A stretch of 16,190 nucleotides of DNA from the NCBI GenBank assembly GCA_003489165.1, contig DNJG01000054.1, positions 1 to 16,190 on the forward strand, in the 5' to 3' direction. The stretch is from Nitrospinota bacterium (GTDB lineage: Bacteria > Nitrospinota > Nitrospinia > UBA9942). The notes below the pieces were generated by a model. The model saw nothing but the letters and a program-made list of their open reading frames with translations, had not been told where the DNA came from and did no database searches. The translations under genes were made by a program, and so were the position numbers. Positions 1 through 7,372 of this stretch are shown piece after piece. Position 1 is the first letter of the stretch, and every line of letters begins with the position of its first letter.

Positions 1-972
1 CCCTTTTTTTAAAAGTTTATTATAAATCTCCCGCCCATTTTCCATTCTAACTAAAATAAAATTTGCCTCTGTGGGGATATAATCTAAACCGAGTCTCCTA
101 AATTCTCCATAGAGATACTCTTTCCCCTTTCTATTAACTTCCCTGCTCCTCTCTAAATGATTTTTATCTTTCAGTGCAGCTACGGCCCCTGTCTGCGCCA
201 AAGAGTTTACATTAAAGGGCTGTCTCACCCTATTCATAAAATTTACAAGTTCAGCCCTTGCAAAACCATAACCTACCCTCAAGCCTGCGAGACCATATAT
301 TTTAGAAAATGTCCTTAATACTATTACATTTTTTCCATCCCTTACATATTTTACAGTATCAGGGAAATCTTCTCTTTCCACATATTCATAATATGCCTCA
401 TCAAATACCACGATTATATCGTCCCTTAATCTGTCCATGAATCTCTCTATATCTCCTCTTCCGACTGCTGTCCCTGTTGGATTATTGGGATTGGATATAA
501 AAAACATTTTAGTCTTTTCTGAAATCGCTTCTGCCATTCTTTCAAGGTCATGGGTAAAATCCTTCAAAGGAACAACTACACCTCTGCAGTTTGCAGCCTG
601 AGTCACCAGCTTATACACAATGAATGACTGGTCTGCAAACACAATCTCGTCCCCCGGATTTAAAAATGTCCTGACCGATAGCTCTATAATCTCATTTGAG
701 CCGTTTCCAAGAATTATATTTGACGGTTTTATATTAAAATACTCAGCGATTGCATCTTTAAGATAAAATCCGCTCCCGTCAGGGTAACGGTGGATATTTG
801 GTAATGAATCCTCTATTGCTTTTAGTGCCTTTGATGAGGGGCCTATTGGGTTTTCGTTTGATGCCAGCTTGATGGAGTCTTTAATCCCCAACTCCCTCTC
901 AAGCTCTTCTATAGGTTTGCCGGGCTCATAAGGTATAAGATTCTTTATATGTTCAGGAATTTTTAACTCCAT
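1..972 (-). CDS. hisC: Histidinol-phosphate / aromatic aminotransferase, partial at window edge
   Basis: Fold-type I PLP aminotransferase that exchanges the amino group between glutamate and imidazole-acetol phosphate, or phenylpyruvate-type keto acids. The 324 visible codons are open from ATG at 972 to the window edge; the C-terminus (about 30-40 residues by family length) is missing. Visible motifs are SNENP near residue 38, NPNNPTG at 161-167, DEAYYEY from 191, TFSKIYGLAG with the Schiff-base lysine at about K224, and the LRVGYG arginine just after. It lies downstream of pheA on the same strand. In related bacteria this neighbourhood continues into aroF, tyrA and aroA, so a role in phenylalanine/tyrosine transamination is as likely as histidine synthesis (inference). 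No Shine-Dalgarno sequence precedes the ATG; a repeat element begins 8 bases upstream of it. Confidence 0.93.
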   Translation of the reverse strand, partial: MELKIPEHIKNLIPYEPGKPIEELERELGIKDSIKLASNENPIGPSSKALKAIEDSLPNIHRYPDGSGFYLKDAIAEYFNIKPSNIILGNGSNEIIELSVRTFLNPGDEIVFADQSFIVYKLVTQAANCRGVVVPLKDFTHDLERMAEAISEKTKMFFISNPNNPTGTAVGRGDIERFMDRLRDDIIVVFDEAYYEYVEREDFPDTVKYVRDGKNVIVLRTFSKIYGLAGLRVGYGFARAELVNFMNRVRQPFNVNSLAQTGAVAALKDKNHLERSREVNRKGKEYLYGEFRRLGLDYIPTEANFILVRMENGREIYNKLLKKG

Positions 973-980
973 TTTATTTA

Positions 981-1138
981 GAACACGAATCACACGAATA
1001 GACGAATTTCACGAAAAATAAATTGCGGTGTAAGGAAAAGTTTTATAATCCACCGGAAAATTAAAGAGCGTGAGACTTCTTGTTTTTAAATTCTTGAATT
1101 TCATTCGTGGTATTTGTTAATTTGTGGAATTCGTGTTC
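981..1138. repeat. Inverted-arm intercistronic element, ~9-bp units (ACACGAATC type)
   Basis: The element fills the gap between the pheA stop and the hisC start. The outer arms are exact inverted repeats: GAACACGAAT at 981-990 and ATTCGTGTTC at 1129-1138. The left arm repeats an ACACGAATC-like nonamer (about 981-1016). The right arm (about 1091-1138) carries diverged complements of the same nonamer. The middle is AT-rich and unremarkable. The right edge is 4 bp after the pheA stop and the left edge is 8 bp before the hisC ATG. No coding capacity or strong terminator hairpin is visible. Confidence 0.75.
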
Positions 1139-1142
1139 CTCT

Positions 1143-2210
1143 TCAAATCCATTTCGGATAAGAGCCGAGTATTTTCAAGAATAAAACTTCCTTCTTAAGC
1201 CTTTCTATAGTCCTGACAACATTCTTATCCTCTACATGACCTTCAAAGTCTATGAAGAAGACATATTCCCATGCCCTTTTTCTTAATGGCCTTGATTCAA
1301 TCTTTGTAAGATTAATCCTCTCCTTTGCAAATGGCTCCAGAATGTGATACAGAGCACCAACCTTATCCTTTATAGATACGAGTATTGAAGTCTTATCACC
1401 CCCGCTTTTAGCCCTTTTTGTCTTGCCTATGATGAGGAATCGGGTATAGTTATTTTTATTATCCTCTATCTTCCGTGCCAGTATATTTAATCTGTAAAGC
1501 CCTGCCGCTGCCTCACTTGCTATTGCTGCAGCCCCTTTTTCTTTCGCTGCCATCTCTGCCGCCCTTGCAGTGCTTGAAACCTCATAATGAGAAATGTCTG
1601 AAAGATTTTTCTCAAGCCATGACCTGCACTGTGCAATAGGCTGAGGATGCGAATATATCTTTTTTATCCCTTTTATATCCTTTCCCCTTGACATAAGAAA
1701 GTGGTGTATCTCCAGAAATATCTCGCCGCATATATTGACACTTGAATCTACAAAAAGGTCAAGCGTGTGGGTCACAACCCCTTCCATTGAATTCTCTATC
1801 GGGACAACACCATAGTCAGCTCTCCCTGTTTCCACCTCCGAAAAGATTGTATCAAGTCTATCTGTTGGAACATAAACGGCAGATGAGCCGAACTGATTCA
1901 TAGCCGCGAGATGGGTGAAGGTAGCCTGTGGCCCAAGATATGCTATAGTAAGGGGTCTCTCTAAAGAGAGGGTAGCGGATAGAATCTCTCTATATACTGA
2001 TTTAAGAGAATCATTCTGAAATGGCCCCCTGTTTATCCTGCTTAAGCGGTTTACTATCTCCCTTTCTCTGTCAGGAACATGGAAATTACTCTTTGTCTTT
2101 GACTTCTCCTTCCCTATCAAGATGGCAAACTCAGCCCTCTTGTTCAAGAGCTCCAGCAATTTCTCATCAATCTCATCAATCCTTTTTCTTAATTCATCAA
2201 TTTTACTCAA
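1143..2210 (-). CDS. pheA: P-protein: chorismate mutase / prephenate dehydratase with ACT domain
   Basis: Bifunctional cytoplasmic enzyme converting chorismate to prephenate and then phenylpyruvate, the committed route to phenylalanine. At 355 aa it has the normal P-protein length. Residues 1-88 are an AroQ-type mutase with R8, R25, K36 and E49 aligning with the E. coli catalytic R11, R28, K39 and E52. Residues ~90-270 are the dehydratase, beginning AYLGPQATFTH and carrying the TRF motif in NNYTRFLIIG. Residues ~275-350 are an ACT domain with GAL and ESRP motifs, the phenylalanine-binding signature, so feedback inhibition is expected. The start is TTG at 2208-2210, inside a TTGA overlap with the upstream HD-GYP gene; an AAGGA lies about 12 bases upstream. 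The TTG is needed to keep R8, so the start is well supported. Confidence 0.96.
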   Translation of the reverse strand: MSKIDELRKRIDEIDEKLLELLNKRAEFAILIGKEKSKTKSNFHVPDREREIVNRLSRINRGPFQNDSLKSVYREILSATLSLERPLTIAYLGPQATFTHLAAMNQFGSSAVYVPTDRLDTIFSEVETGRADYGVVPIENSMEGVVTHTLDLFVDSSVNICGEIFLEIHHFLMSRGKDIKGIKKIYSHPQPIAQCRSWLEKNLSDISHYEVSSTARAAEMAAKEKGAAAIASEAAAGLYRLNILARKIEDNKNNYTRFLIIGKTKRAKSGGDKTSILVSIKDKVGALYHILEPFAKERINLTKIESRPLRKRAWEYVFFIDFEGHVEDKNVVRTIERLKKEVLFLKILGSYPKWI

Positions 2211-3889
2211 TATAAATTACCATCCTTATCAAAAATTTTCACAAAATTTTCAACGCATGTTGGACAGAAGTGTATCCCTGAGCTTTCTCTGATCATTCTT
2301 ATTGCATCTTCTTTTTCTAAGCATTTACGATAAGGTCTTTCAGTTGTGAGGGCATCGTAAGCATCAGCTACTGCCAATATCCTCGCACCTAATGGTATAT
2401 CCTCGCCCTTTATCCCCTTTAAACCGTTACCATCGTATTTTTCATGGTGGTAAAGTATGTACGGGATTATATCCTTCAAACTCGGTATAGGCTGAAGTAT
2501 AGCCGCACCTTTTTCAGGATGTTTCTGTATCATCTTATACTCCTCAGACGTAAGCTTATCTCTTTTAAATAGTATCTCATCTCTTATTCCTATCTTTCCG
2601 ATATCGTGGAGGAGGGCTGCAAGCCTCAGTTTCTCAATCTCCCCTTTACTCAAGCCGATTGAGCTTGCTATCATTACAGTATATTTAGCTACATTCTCTG
2701 AATGGTAACGGGTATAAGTATCCCTTTCATCCAAAGCCTTCGCAAGTGAGGATATACTTGCAAGCATAAGATCCCTCTCAATCTCAAGTATTTCCCTTTT
2801 TTCTGCAAGGAATCTTTCTATGATAACTACTACCTTTTCAATGGTAAAAGGTTTTAATAAGTATGCATTTATACCTGCCCTCTTCCCAAGCCCTCTTGCG
2901 CCTCTGCTCCCCTTTGAAGTCAGTGCAACAAATGGTATGTGTTTTATGAATTGATTTGTCTTTACCTGTCTGCAAAACTCAAACCCATTCATTTTGGGCA
3001 TCTCAATATCGGAAATGATGATATCAGGCAATTCAGCAAGTGCCTTTCGTAGCCCCTCCTCACCGTCTGATGCAGTAATAACAGTAAAACCCTCTTTACT
3101 AATTCCATTATTCAGAACACTTATTATGGTCGGGCTGTCATCAACAATAAGTATCTTTTCCTTCCTTCTGTTCAGTGTTTCATTCAGAACACTTTCAACC
3201 TTCGAAATAAGCTCCTCCATAGAAAAAGGTTTCGTTATATATTCATCCGCACCTGCATTAAAACCTTTTTCTATAATCATATCATCTGCATGGGCAGAGA
3301 CTATCATTACTGGAATGCCCGCCATATCACTTTTACTTTTAATCTCTTTACAAACCTCCAGACCATCCTTGCCGGGCATGGTTATATCGGTAATTACAAG
3401 GTCAGGTTTTATCTTAGATATGTCTTTTATGGCAGATGTCCCGTCATACATGCTGAATATTTCGTATTTATCACCCTTCAAGATATTTTTGATTACATTG
3501 TGAATCACCTCTTCATCATCTATTAGCATTATCCTCTTCTTGCTTATGGGCAGGCTATTTATCACAAGCTCATAAAGGCTCTCTATATCCGAGCCTAATA
3601 CCCATGTCTTATCTCCATTATGATTAACAGCCCCTTCTCTTTGAGACGGCTCAAACTGGATAGAGATAACAGGAATATCCGCCGTATCTTTATTACTCTT
3701 AAGCATATTATAGATTCCAAGTTCCTCAAAGATGATAACCATATCAGGCTTGCTATCCTTTGCTGAACTTAGCAGGTTTTTCGGAGGCACAACCACAGGT
3801 TTTATAACTTTGCTATGTTTGAACATGGATATAATGATATCATCCATCAGCTTATTATCGGTTGATATCAGTACCGTTTTTTCATCCAT
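2207..3889 (-). CDS. Response regulator: pseudo-receiver, two receivers and HD-GYP domain
   Basis: 560-aa cytoplasmic signalling protein, probably a cyclic-di-GMP (or related) phosphodiesterase. Residues 1-110 look like a receiver that has lost its acceptor: KPDMVIIFEE has Phe where Asp is expected. Receiver 1 (118-235) has D124/D125, acceptor D168, S198 and K220. Receiver 2 (245-363) has D250/D251, acceptor D294, T324 and K346. HD-GYP (380-555) keeps the metal ligands: H396, H428-D429, K432, H457, H481-H482 and D509. The signature after HHEKYDGNG reads GLK instead of GYP. It overlaps pheA by 4 bp, implying translational coupling to phenylalanine synthesis. No Shine-Dalgarno sequence is visible before ATG 3889; a heptamer tract lies upstream. 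The cognate kinase is not in the window. Confidence 0.93.
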   Translation of the reverse strand: MDEKTVLISTDNKLMDDIIISMFKHSKVIKPVVVPPKNLLSSAKDSKPDMVIIFEELGIYNMLKSNKDTADIPVISIQFEPSQREGAVNHNGDKTWVLGSDIESLYELVINSLPISKKRIMLIDDEEVIHNVIKNILKGDKYEIFSMYDGTSAIKDISKIKPDLVITDITMPGKDGLEVCKEIKSKSDMAGIPVMIVSAHADDMIIEKGFNAGADEYITKPFSMEELISKVESVLNETLNRRKEKILIVDDSPTIISVLNNGISKEGFTVITASDGEEGLRKALAELPDIIISDIEMPKMNGFEFCRQVKTNQFIKHIPFVALTSKGSRGARGLGKRAGINAYLLKPFTIEKVVVIIERFLAEKREILEIERDLMLASISSLAKALDERDTYTRYHSENVAKYTVMIASSIGLSKGEIEKLRLAALLHDIGKIGIRDEILFKRDKLTSEEYKMIQKHPEKGAAILQPIPSLKDIIPYILYHHEKYDGNGLKGIKGEDIPLGARILAVADAYDALTTERPYRKCLEKEDAIRMIRESSGIHFCPTCVENFVKIFDKDGNLY

Positions 3890-3904
3890 AATTATTATTT
3901 TATT

Positions 3905-3946
3905 AAGGTTAGATTTTAGTGGTTAGTGGTCAGCACTCAGTGATCA
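3905..3946. repeat. Heptamer-period tract upstream of the HD-GYP gene
   Basis: Read on the minus strand, six consecutive 7-mers are TGATCAC, TGAGTGC, TGACCAC, TAACCAC, TAAAATC and TAACCTT. Each begins TGA or TAA. The tract occupies most of the 69-bp gap between the 191-aa gene and the HD-GYP gene and ends 15 bp before that gene's start codon. It is degenerate, so slippage is less likely than at 11811-11842. Confidence 0.6.
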
Positions 3947-3958
3947 TTTGTGGCACAT

Positions 3959-4534
3959 TCAGCTACATTTCTTCCTTATCCCTTCATTGGCATTTATAAA
4001 GGAGACGATGTTTTCTTTTGCCTTTTTGTAAATCTGTTCTTCAACAGACTGAAGGACAAGCCTCCCAAAAAGAGTTGTTACACCCGGTATAACAGGTATA
4101 TTTTCAGGGTTTTTTTTAAATTTATCCACTTTTTTTGTGATTTCACTATTATCATAAAGCTCATTTTCAGAATAGATATATTTTGCCTTTACATAATCCC
4201 TTTCCTTTTTTTCACTCAGGCTCAAACTTGTAACAATATTTTCCATATCAACAGATAAAGGGGCTTTACCTTTCTTAGAGATAATATCTTTAATTGCCTT
4301 AAAATATTTTTCTTTAGTAGCACGGGAGGATAGAATATCAAGAGGAATCTTGGAGCTTATTTCAAACACCACCCCTTCACGGGTCACCAACGGAGAGCCA
4401 ATCTCATATGTAATGCCATGACTCTCAAAACGGTTATCCTTCTTTGGTTTATACTTGTCACGGAATTCGGAACGAAGCCTGTTAAGGCTTCTTGATATAG
4501 TCTCCTGAAATAAATGTTCTTTTAAGGTAGGCAT
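3959..4534 (-). CDS. Unrecognised basic 191-aa protein
   Basis: I do not recognise a family. The protein is lysine- and glutamate-rich, with no signal peptide, no membrane segment, no cysteine cluster (one Cys, two from the end) and no obvious catalytic motif, so a soluble cytoplasmic protein is likely. A mixed alpha/beta pattern is apparent: a helical N-terminus (KEHLFQETISRSLNRLRSEF), a stretch with beta-type hydrophobics (GITYEIGSPLVTREGVVFEI) and a helical C-terminus. It is the first gene of the minus-strand set leading to the HD-GYP regulator, pheA and hisC, and has its own good promoter (4562-4590). The start ATG 4534 is preceded by a purine run ending in eight Gs. Reading-frame integrity, promoter and gene spacing support it being real. 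Confidence 0.75.
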   Translation of the reverse strand: MPTLKEHLFQETISRSLNRLRSEFRDKYKPKKDNRFESHGITYEIGSPLVTREGVVFEISSKIPLDILSSRATKEKYFKAIKDIISKKGKAPLSVDMENIVTSLSLSEKKERDYVKAKYIYSENELYDNSEITKKVDKFKKNPENIPVIPGVTTLFGRLVLQSVEEQIYKKAKENIVSFINANEGIRKKCS

Positions 4535-4561
4535 ATCCCCCCCCTTTAGTTAAGTTGTTAA

Positions 4562-4590
4562 AAAATATCACAAATTTTCAATATAGTCAA
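4562..4590 (-). promoter_or_regulatory. Sigma-70-type promoter for the 191-aa gene
   Basis: On the minus strand, TTGACT (4585-4590), a 17-bp spacer and TATTTT (4562-4567). This predicts transcription starting near 4555, about 20 nt before ATG 4534. The leader carries AAAGGGGGGGG as the ribosome-binding purine run (G8 at 4537-4544). Confidence 0.6.
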
Positions 4591-4612
4591 CCCTCAAATA
4601 TGGTAGTATAGA
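4584..4612 (+). promoter_or_regulatory. Possible ftsK promoter, near-leaderless
   Basis: TAGTCA (4584-4589), a 17-bp spacer and TATAGA (4607-4612) would start transcription around 4619, next to ATG 4621. No Shine-Dalgarno sequence precedes ftsK, which fits a leaderless message. The -35 overlaps that of the divergent promoter at 4585-4590. The hexamers are weak, so this is tentative. Confidence 0.35.
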
Positions 4613-4620
4613 TATACATT

Positions 4621-6927
4621 ATGTTCTCTTTTTTAAAAAATAAGATTATAAGAGAAATTATCGGGGTACTATTTATCGCATTTGCACTATTCTCCTTCAT
4701 AAGCCTAATCTCCTATCATAGTGATGATCCTTCATTCAGCAAGTATATCTCTACAAAAATACCAGTTAAAAACTATGCAGGGATTGTTGGTGCATATCTC
4801 TCTGATGTGCTTGTCCAGTTTATGGGAGGCGGCTCATATTTTATAATTATCGCATCTCTGCTATTCGGATGGACTATCTTCCAAAATGAAATGATAAGCC
4901 TCTCTATTTTTTCATTGATTGGCGGTATATTAAGCACCACATTCCTATGCTCCCTCATTTATCTATTATTCAGGACAGACCCCTTTTTCGGAAACGTAGC
5001 CCCCTCTGGAGGTGCATTGGGATATTTTATCACTGAGGAGTTGATATGGCTTTTCAATAAAGGGGGTGCATACATAGTTGTATTTACACTGCTTATATTT
5101 TCCATCCTCCTGACCACCCGCATCTCAATTGGAGATACGCTGGCAAGATTAAATGGCATTACTGGTTTTTTACTTAAGGGATTATCAGCTATCAAGCCAA
5201 AGGGAGTTAAGAAAAAAGAGAAACGGGTAAAACAGCCAGCACAAAAAATTGAATTAGTTCAGCAACCCCAAGATATAAACACTGAACCTCCGAAGATAGT
5301 CTCAACAGTGAGGGATGATGAAGAAAAAAAGGAGGATTTTGAAATAGAGAAGAGTTTTGAGTCCTACGATACAACCGGGGAATATACTTTGCCCTCCCTT
5401 TCACTCCTCGATTCCCCTTCACCTACAGTAAAAAAGAGGGATGAAGATGAACTGATAAATAATTCATCCATACTGGAAAAAAAACTTATTGATTTTGGTA
5501 TTGAGGGAAAAGTAGTGCAGGTGCTTCCCGGCCCGGTAATTACAATGTATGAATTTGAGCCGGCATCAGGTATCAAGGTGAGCAGGATAATGAGCCTTGC
5601 AGATGACCTCGCACTTGCGATGAAGGCAATAAGTGTAAGGATATTAGCTCCTGTCCCCGGTAAATCTGTTGTAGGAATAGAAATACCAAATGTTCACCGT
5701 GACTCGGTTAGCCTTAAAGAACTCCTCAGTTCAGATGAATTTAAGAAGGCAAAATCAAAACTATCACTTGGGCTTGGAATGGACATATCAGGTAAACCTG
5801 TGGTCACAGACCTTGCACAAATACCTCACCTCCTTGTTGCTGGTGCAACAGGGTCAGGAAAAAGCGTTGGAATCAACAGTATGATATGCAGTATCTTATT
5901 CAATTCCACACCCGATGAGGTAAAGATGATAATGATAGACCCGAAAATGATAGAGCTCTCTATATATGACGGCATTCCTCATCTGATTGCACCTGTAGTA
6001 ACAAATCCAAAAAAGGCTGCTAATGCCCTAAGGTGGGTTGTTGAAGAGATGGAGAGGAGATACAACTCTCTTGCAGAAAAGGGTGTAAGAAATATCGTTG
6101 GATACAATAAGATAATTGAAGAGTCAGAAGGCAGAAGACAGAAGCATGTCCTGAGCAAAGTCGAAGGAACAGAAAACAGAAGGCAGAAGCCTGCCTTGAG
6201 CAAAGTTGAAGGAACAGAAGTGGAAAATTCAGAAGAGATTATTGAGGAAAAAGAGGAAAAGAAATTACCCTATATTATTGTCATAATAGATGAACTGGCT
6301 GATTTGATGATGGTGTCTTCAAAAGATGTGGAGGATGCCCTGACACGTCTTGCACAGATGGCAAGGGCAGCAGGGATACATCTCCTTGTCGCAACGCAGA
6401 GGCCATCAGTTGATGTCCTCACAGGGATAATAAAGGCAAATTTTCCATCGCGTATATCCTATCAGGTTTCATCAAGGATTGATTCCAGGACTATCCTTGA
6501 TACAATCGGTGCTGAAAGGCTGCTTGGAAAAGGAGATATGCTCTTCCTCCCGCCGGGAACATCAAGATTGCAGAGGATACATGGTGCCTATGTATCAGAG
6601 GTAGAAATTAAAAAAGTAGTTGAGTTCCTTAAAAAACAGCAGAAACCAATATATTTAGAATCCATACTAAAACCAAAAATAGATGAGATAGCAGAAGATG
6701 AAGGGGAAGACTCTGATGAGCTTTATGACCAGGCAGTCGCCCTTGTATCATCAACCCGTCAGGCGTCAATCTCAATGATACAGAGGAGACTCCGTATTGG
6801 CTACAACCGTGCCGCCCGCATGATTGAGCTAATGGAGAAGCACGGGCTCGTAGGTCCCGCAGACGGTGCAAAACCAAGGGAAGTATATGTAAGGGATATT
6901 AATGATAGCGGAACTGTCAATACATAG
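4621..6927 (+). CDS. ftsK: DNA translocase FtsK/SpoIIIE
   Basis: Septal DNA pump that moves chromosome ends and helps dimer resolution during division. It has 768 aa. Membrane helices lie at about 10-31, 66-88, 95-116 and 148-166, followed by a charged linker (195-280). The motor follows: alpha/beta domains with EFEPASGIKVSRI, Walker A GATGSGKS at 408-415, Walker B IIVIIDE ending at D557-E558, and ATQRPSVDVLTG at 591-602. A C-terminal gamma winged helix (~700-757, SISMIQRRLRIGYNRAARM) should read polar DNA motifs. Between the helix GVRNIVGYNKIIEE and Walker B sits a duplicated repeat-encoded insert (about residues 502-533). E. coli FtsK also has a variable loop at this point, so the motor probably still works. 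It ends 3 bp from the convergent FmdB-family gene. Confidence 0.97.
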   Translation: MFSFLKNKIIREIIGVLFIAFALFSFISLISYHSDDPSFSKYISTKIPVKNYAGIVGAYLSDVLVQFMGGGSYFIIIASLLFGWTIFQNEMISLSIFSLIGGILSTTFLCSLIYLLFRTDPFFGNVAPSGGALGYFITEELIWLFNKGGAYIVVFTLLIFSILLTTRISIGDTLARLNGITGFLLKGLSAIKPKGVKKKEKRVKQPAQKIELVQQPQDINTEPPKIVSTVRDDEEKKEDFEIEKSFESYDTTGEYTLPSLSLLDSPSPTVKKRDEDELINNSSILEKKLIDFGIEGKVVQVLPGPVITMYEFEPASGIKVSRIMSLADDLALAMKAISVRILAPVPGKSVVGIEIPNVHRDSVSLKELLSSDEFKKAKSKLSLGLGMDISGKPVVTDLAQIPHLLVAGATGSGKSVGINSMICSILFNSTPDEVKMIMIDPKMIELSIYDGIPHLIAPVVTNPKKAANALRWVVEEMERRYNSLAEKGVRNIVGYNKIIEESEGRRQKHVLSKVEGTENRRQKPALSKVEGTEVENSEEIIEEKEEKKLPYIIVIIDELADLMMVSSKDVEDALTRLAQMARAAGIHLLVATQRPSVDVLTGIIKANFPSRISYQVSSRIDSRTILDTIGAERLLGKGDMLFLPPGTSRLQRIHGAYVSEVEIKKVVEFLKKQQKPIYLESILKPKIDEIAEDEGEDSDELYDQAVALVSSTRQASISMIQRRLRIGYNRAARMIELMEKHGLVGPADGAKPREVYVRDINDSGTVNT
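6123..6219 (+). repeat. Duplicated repeat inserted in frame within ftsK
   Basis: Two copies of a 24-bp core, at 6145-6168 and 6190-6213, match at 20 of 24 positions; both contain GAGCAAAG and end GAAGGA. They are flanked by heptamers of the form NNCAGAA (6123-6143, 6168-6188, 6213-6219). The cores translate to LSKVEGTE twice, preceded by RRQK twice. The two copies differ in length by 7 bp of flank, yet the frame is open throughout. From memory, the core resembles a dispersed intergenic repeat of the type CCTGTCCTGAGC..TCGAAGGA. Confidence 0.85.
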
Positions 6928-6930
6928 AAA

Positions 6931-7197
6931 TCACTTAGCTGTAGTCTTTGATACCTTATCAGACGACTTTTTTGCGGTTTCTGATTTCTTTTCCTCTTTC
7001 TTGCCTTCCTTTGCAGGTTTCCCTGCGTAATCTGTTTTATACCACCCTGTCCCTTTAAGGACAAAGGATGTATTGGATATCTTTTTATGGAGTTTCCCTC
7101 CGCACTCTTTACATTTCTTGAGCGGTTTGTCAGCTATCCTCTGGCTTATTTCAAATTCATGACCACACTTATCGCATACATATTCATAAATTGGCAT
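6931..7197 (-). CDS. FmdB-family zinc-ribbon protein
   Basis: 88-aa protein beginning MPIYEYVCDKCGHEFE, the hallmark of the FmdB family. A single zinc ribbon is formed by C8-C11 and C29-C32, followed by the conserved FVLKGTGWYKTDY segment. The last ~30 residues are a lysine/alanine/serine-rich tail of low complexity, common in the family. Members are described as putative regulatory proteins, named after a gene next to formamidase, but the biochemical role is unsettled. AGGAGG at 7209-7214 lies 11 bases before ATG 7197. The gene is convergent with ftsK with a 3-bp gap, and divergent from the hemerythrin-like gene, with which it shares the 175-bp promoter region. Confidence 0.9.
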   Translation of the reverse strand: MPIYEYVCDKCGHEFEISQRIADKPLKKCKECGGKLHKKISNTSFVLKGTGWYKTDYAGKPAKEGKKEEKKSETAKKSSDKVSKTTAK

Positions 7198-7242
7198 TTG
7201 TTAATTTACCTCCTCTTGTAATTTAAAATTATCTCTTACATT

Positions 7243-7272
7243 ATACTATCAAACTCTCTATTTTATTGTCAA
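7243..7272 (-). promoter_or_regulatory. Promoter of the FmdB-family gene
   Basis: On the minus strand, TTGACA (7267-7272), an 18-bp spacer and TAGTAT (7243-7248). A perfect TATAAT (7240-7245) overlaps it, but at 21 bp from the -35. Transcription would start near 7233-7236. The palindrome at 7292-7307 lies about 65 bp upstream of that start. Confidence 0.5.
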
Positions 7273-7291
7273 AGAACTGAAATTTTATATT

Positions 7292-7307
7292 TATGATAAA
7301 AATCATA
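7292..7307 (+). promoter_or_regulatory. CRP/FNR-family-like operator upstream of the hemerythrin gene
   Basis: TATGAT-AAAA-ATCATA is a perfect 6-bp inverted repeat with a 4-bp spacer. It is close in form to the FNR consensus TTGAT-N4-ATCAA but lacks the leading TT. Its centre (7299.5) is at -41.5 relative to the start predicted from the -10 at 7329-7334. That is the classic position for class II activation by CRP/FNR proteins. Identity of the regulator is inference. Confidence 0.45.
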
Positions 7308-7328
7308 GTAGGGAAAATCTCATTTATA

Positions 7329-7334
7329 TATATT
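7329..7334 (+). promoter_or_regulatory. -10 element of the hemerythrin-like gene
   Basis: TATATT, with predicted transcription start at about 7341, giving a ~32-nt leader containing AAGGAGG (7358-7364), 8 bases before ATG 7373. No -35 hexamer is evident, which fits activator dependence. The surroundings are AT-rich, so alternative -10 boxes exist. Confidence 0.4.
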
Positions 7335-7372
7335 AGAATAACATTAAATAATTTTTTAAGGAGGAAATAAAA

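Noticed and set aside
2994..3503. 169-codon plus-strand open frame opposite the HD-GYP regulator
   Set aside because: It is antisense to well-conserved receiver domains and has no ribosome-binding site or recognisable family; the frame is open because of the codon composition of the real gene.
3950..4258. 102-codon plus-strand open frame opposite the 191-aa gene
   Set aside because: Phe-rich translation typical of antisense to Lys-rich coding sequence; the minus-strand gene has promoter and ribosome-binding purines.
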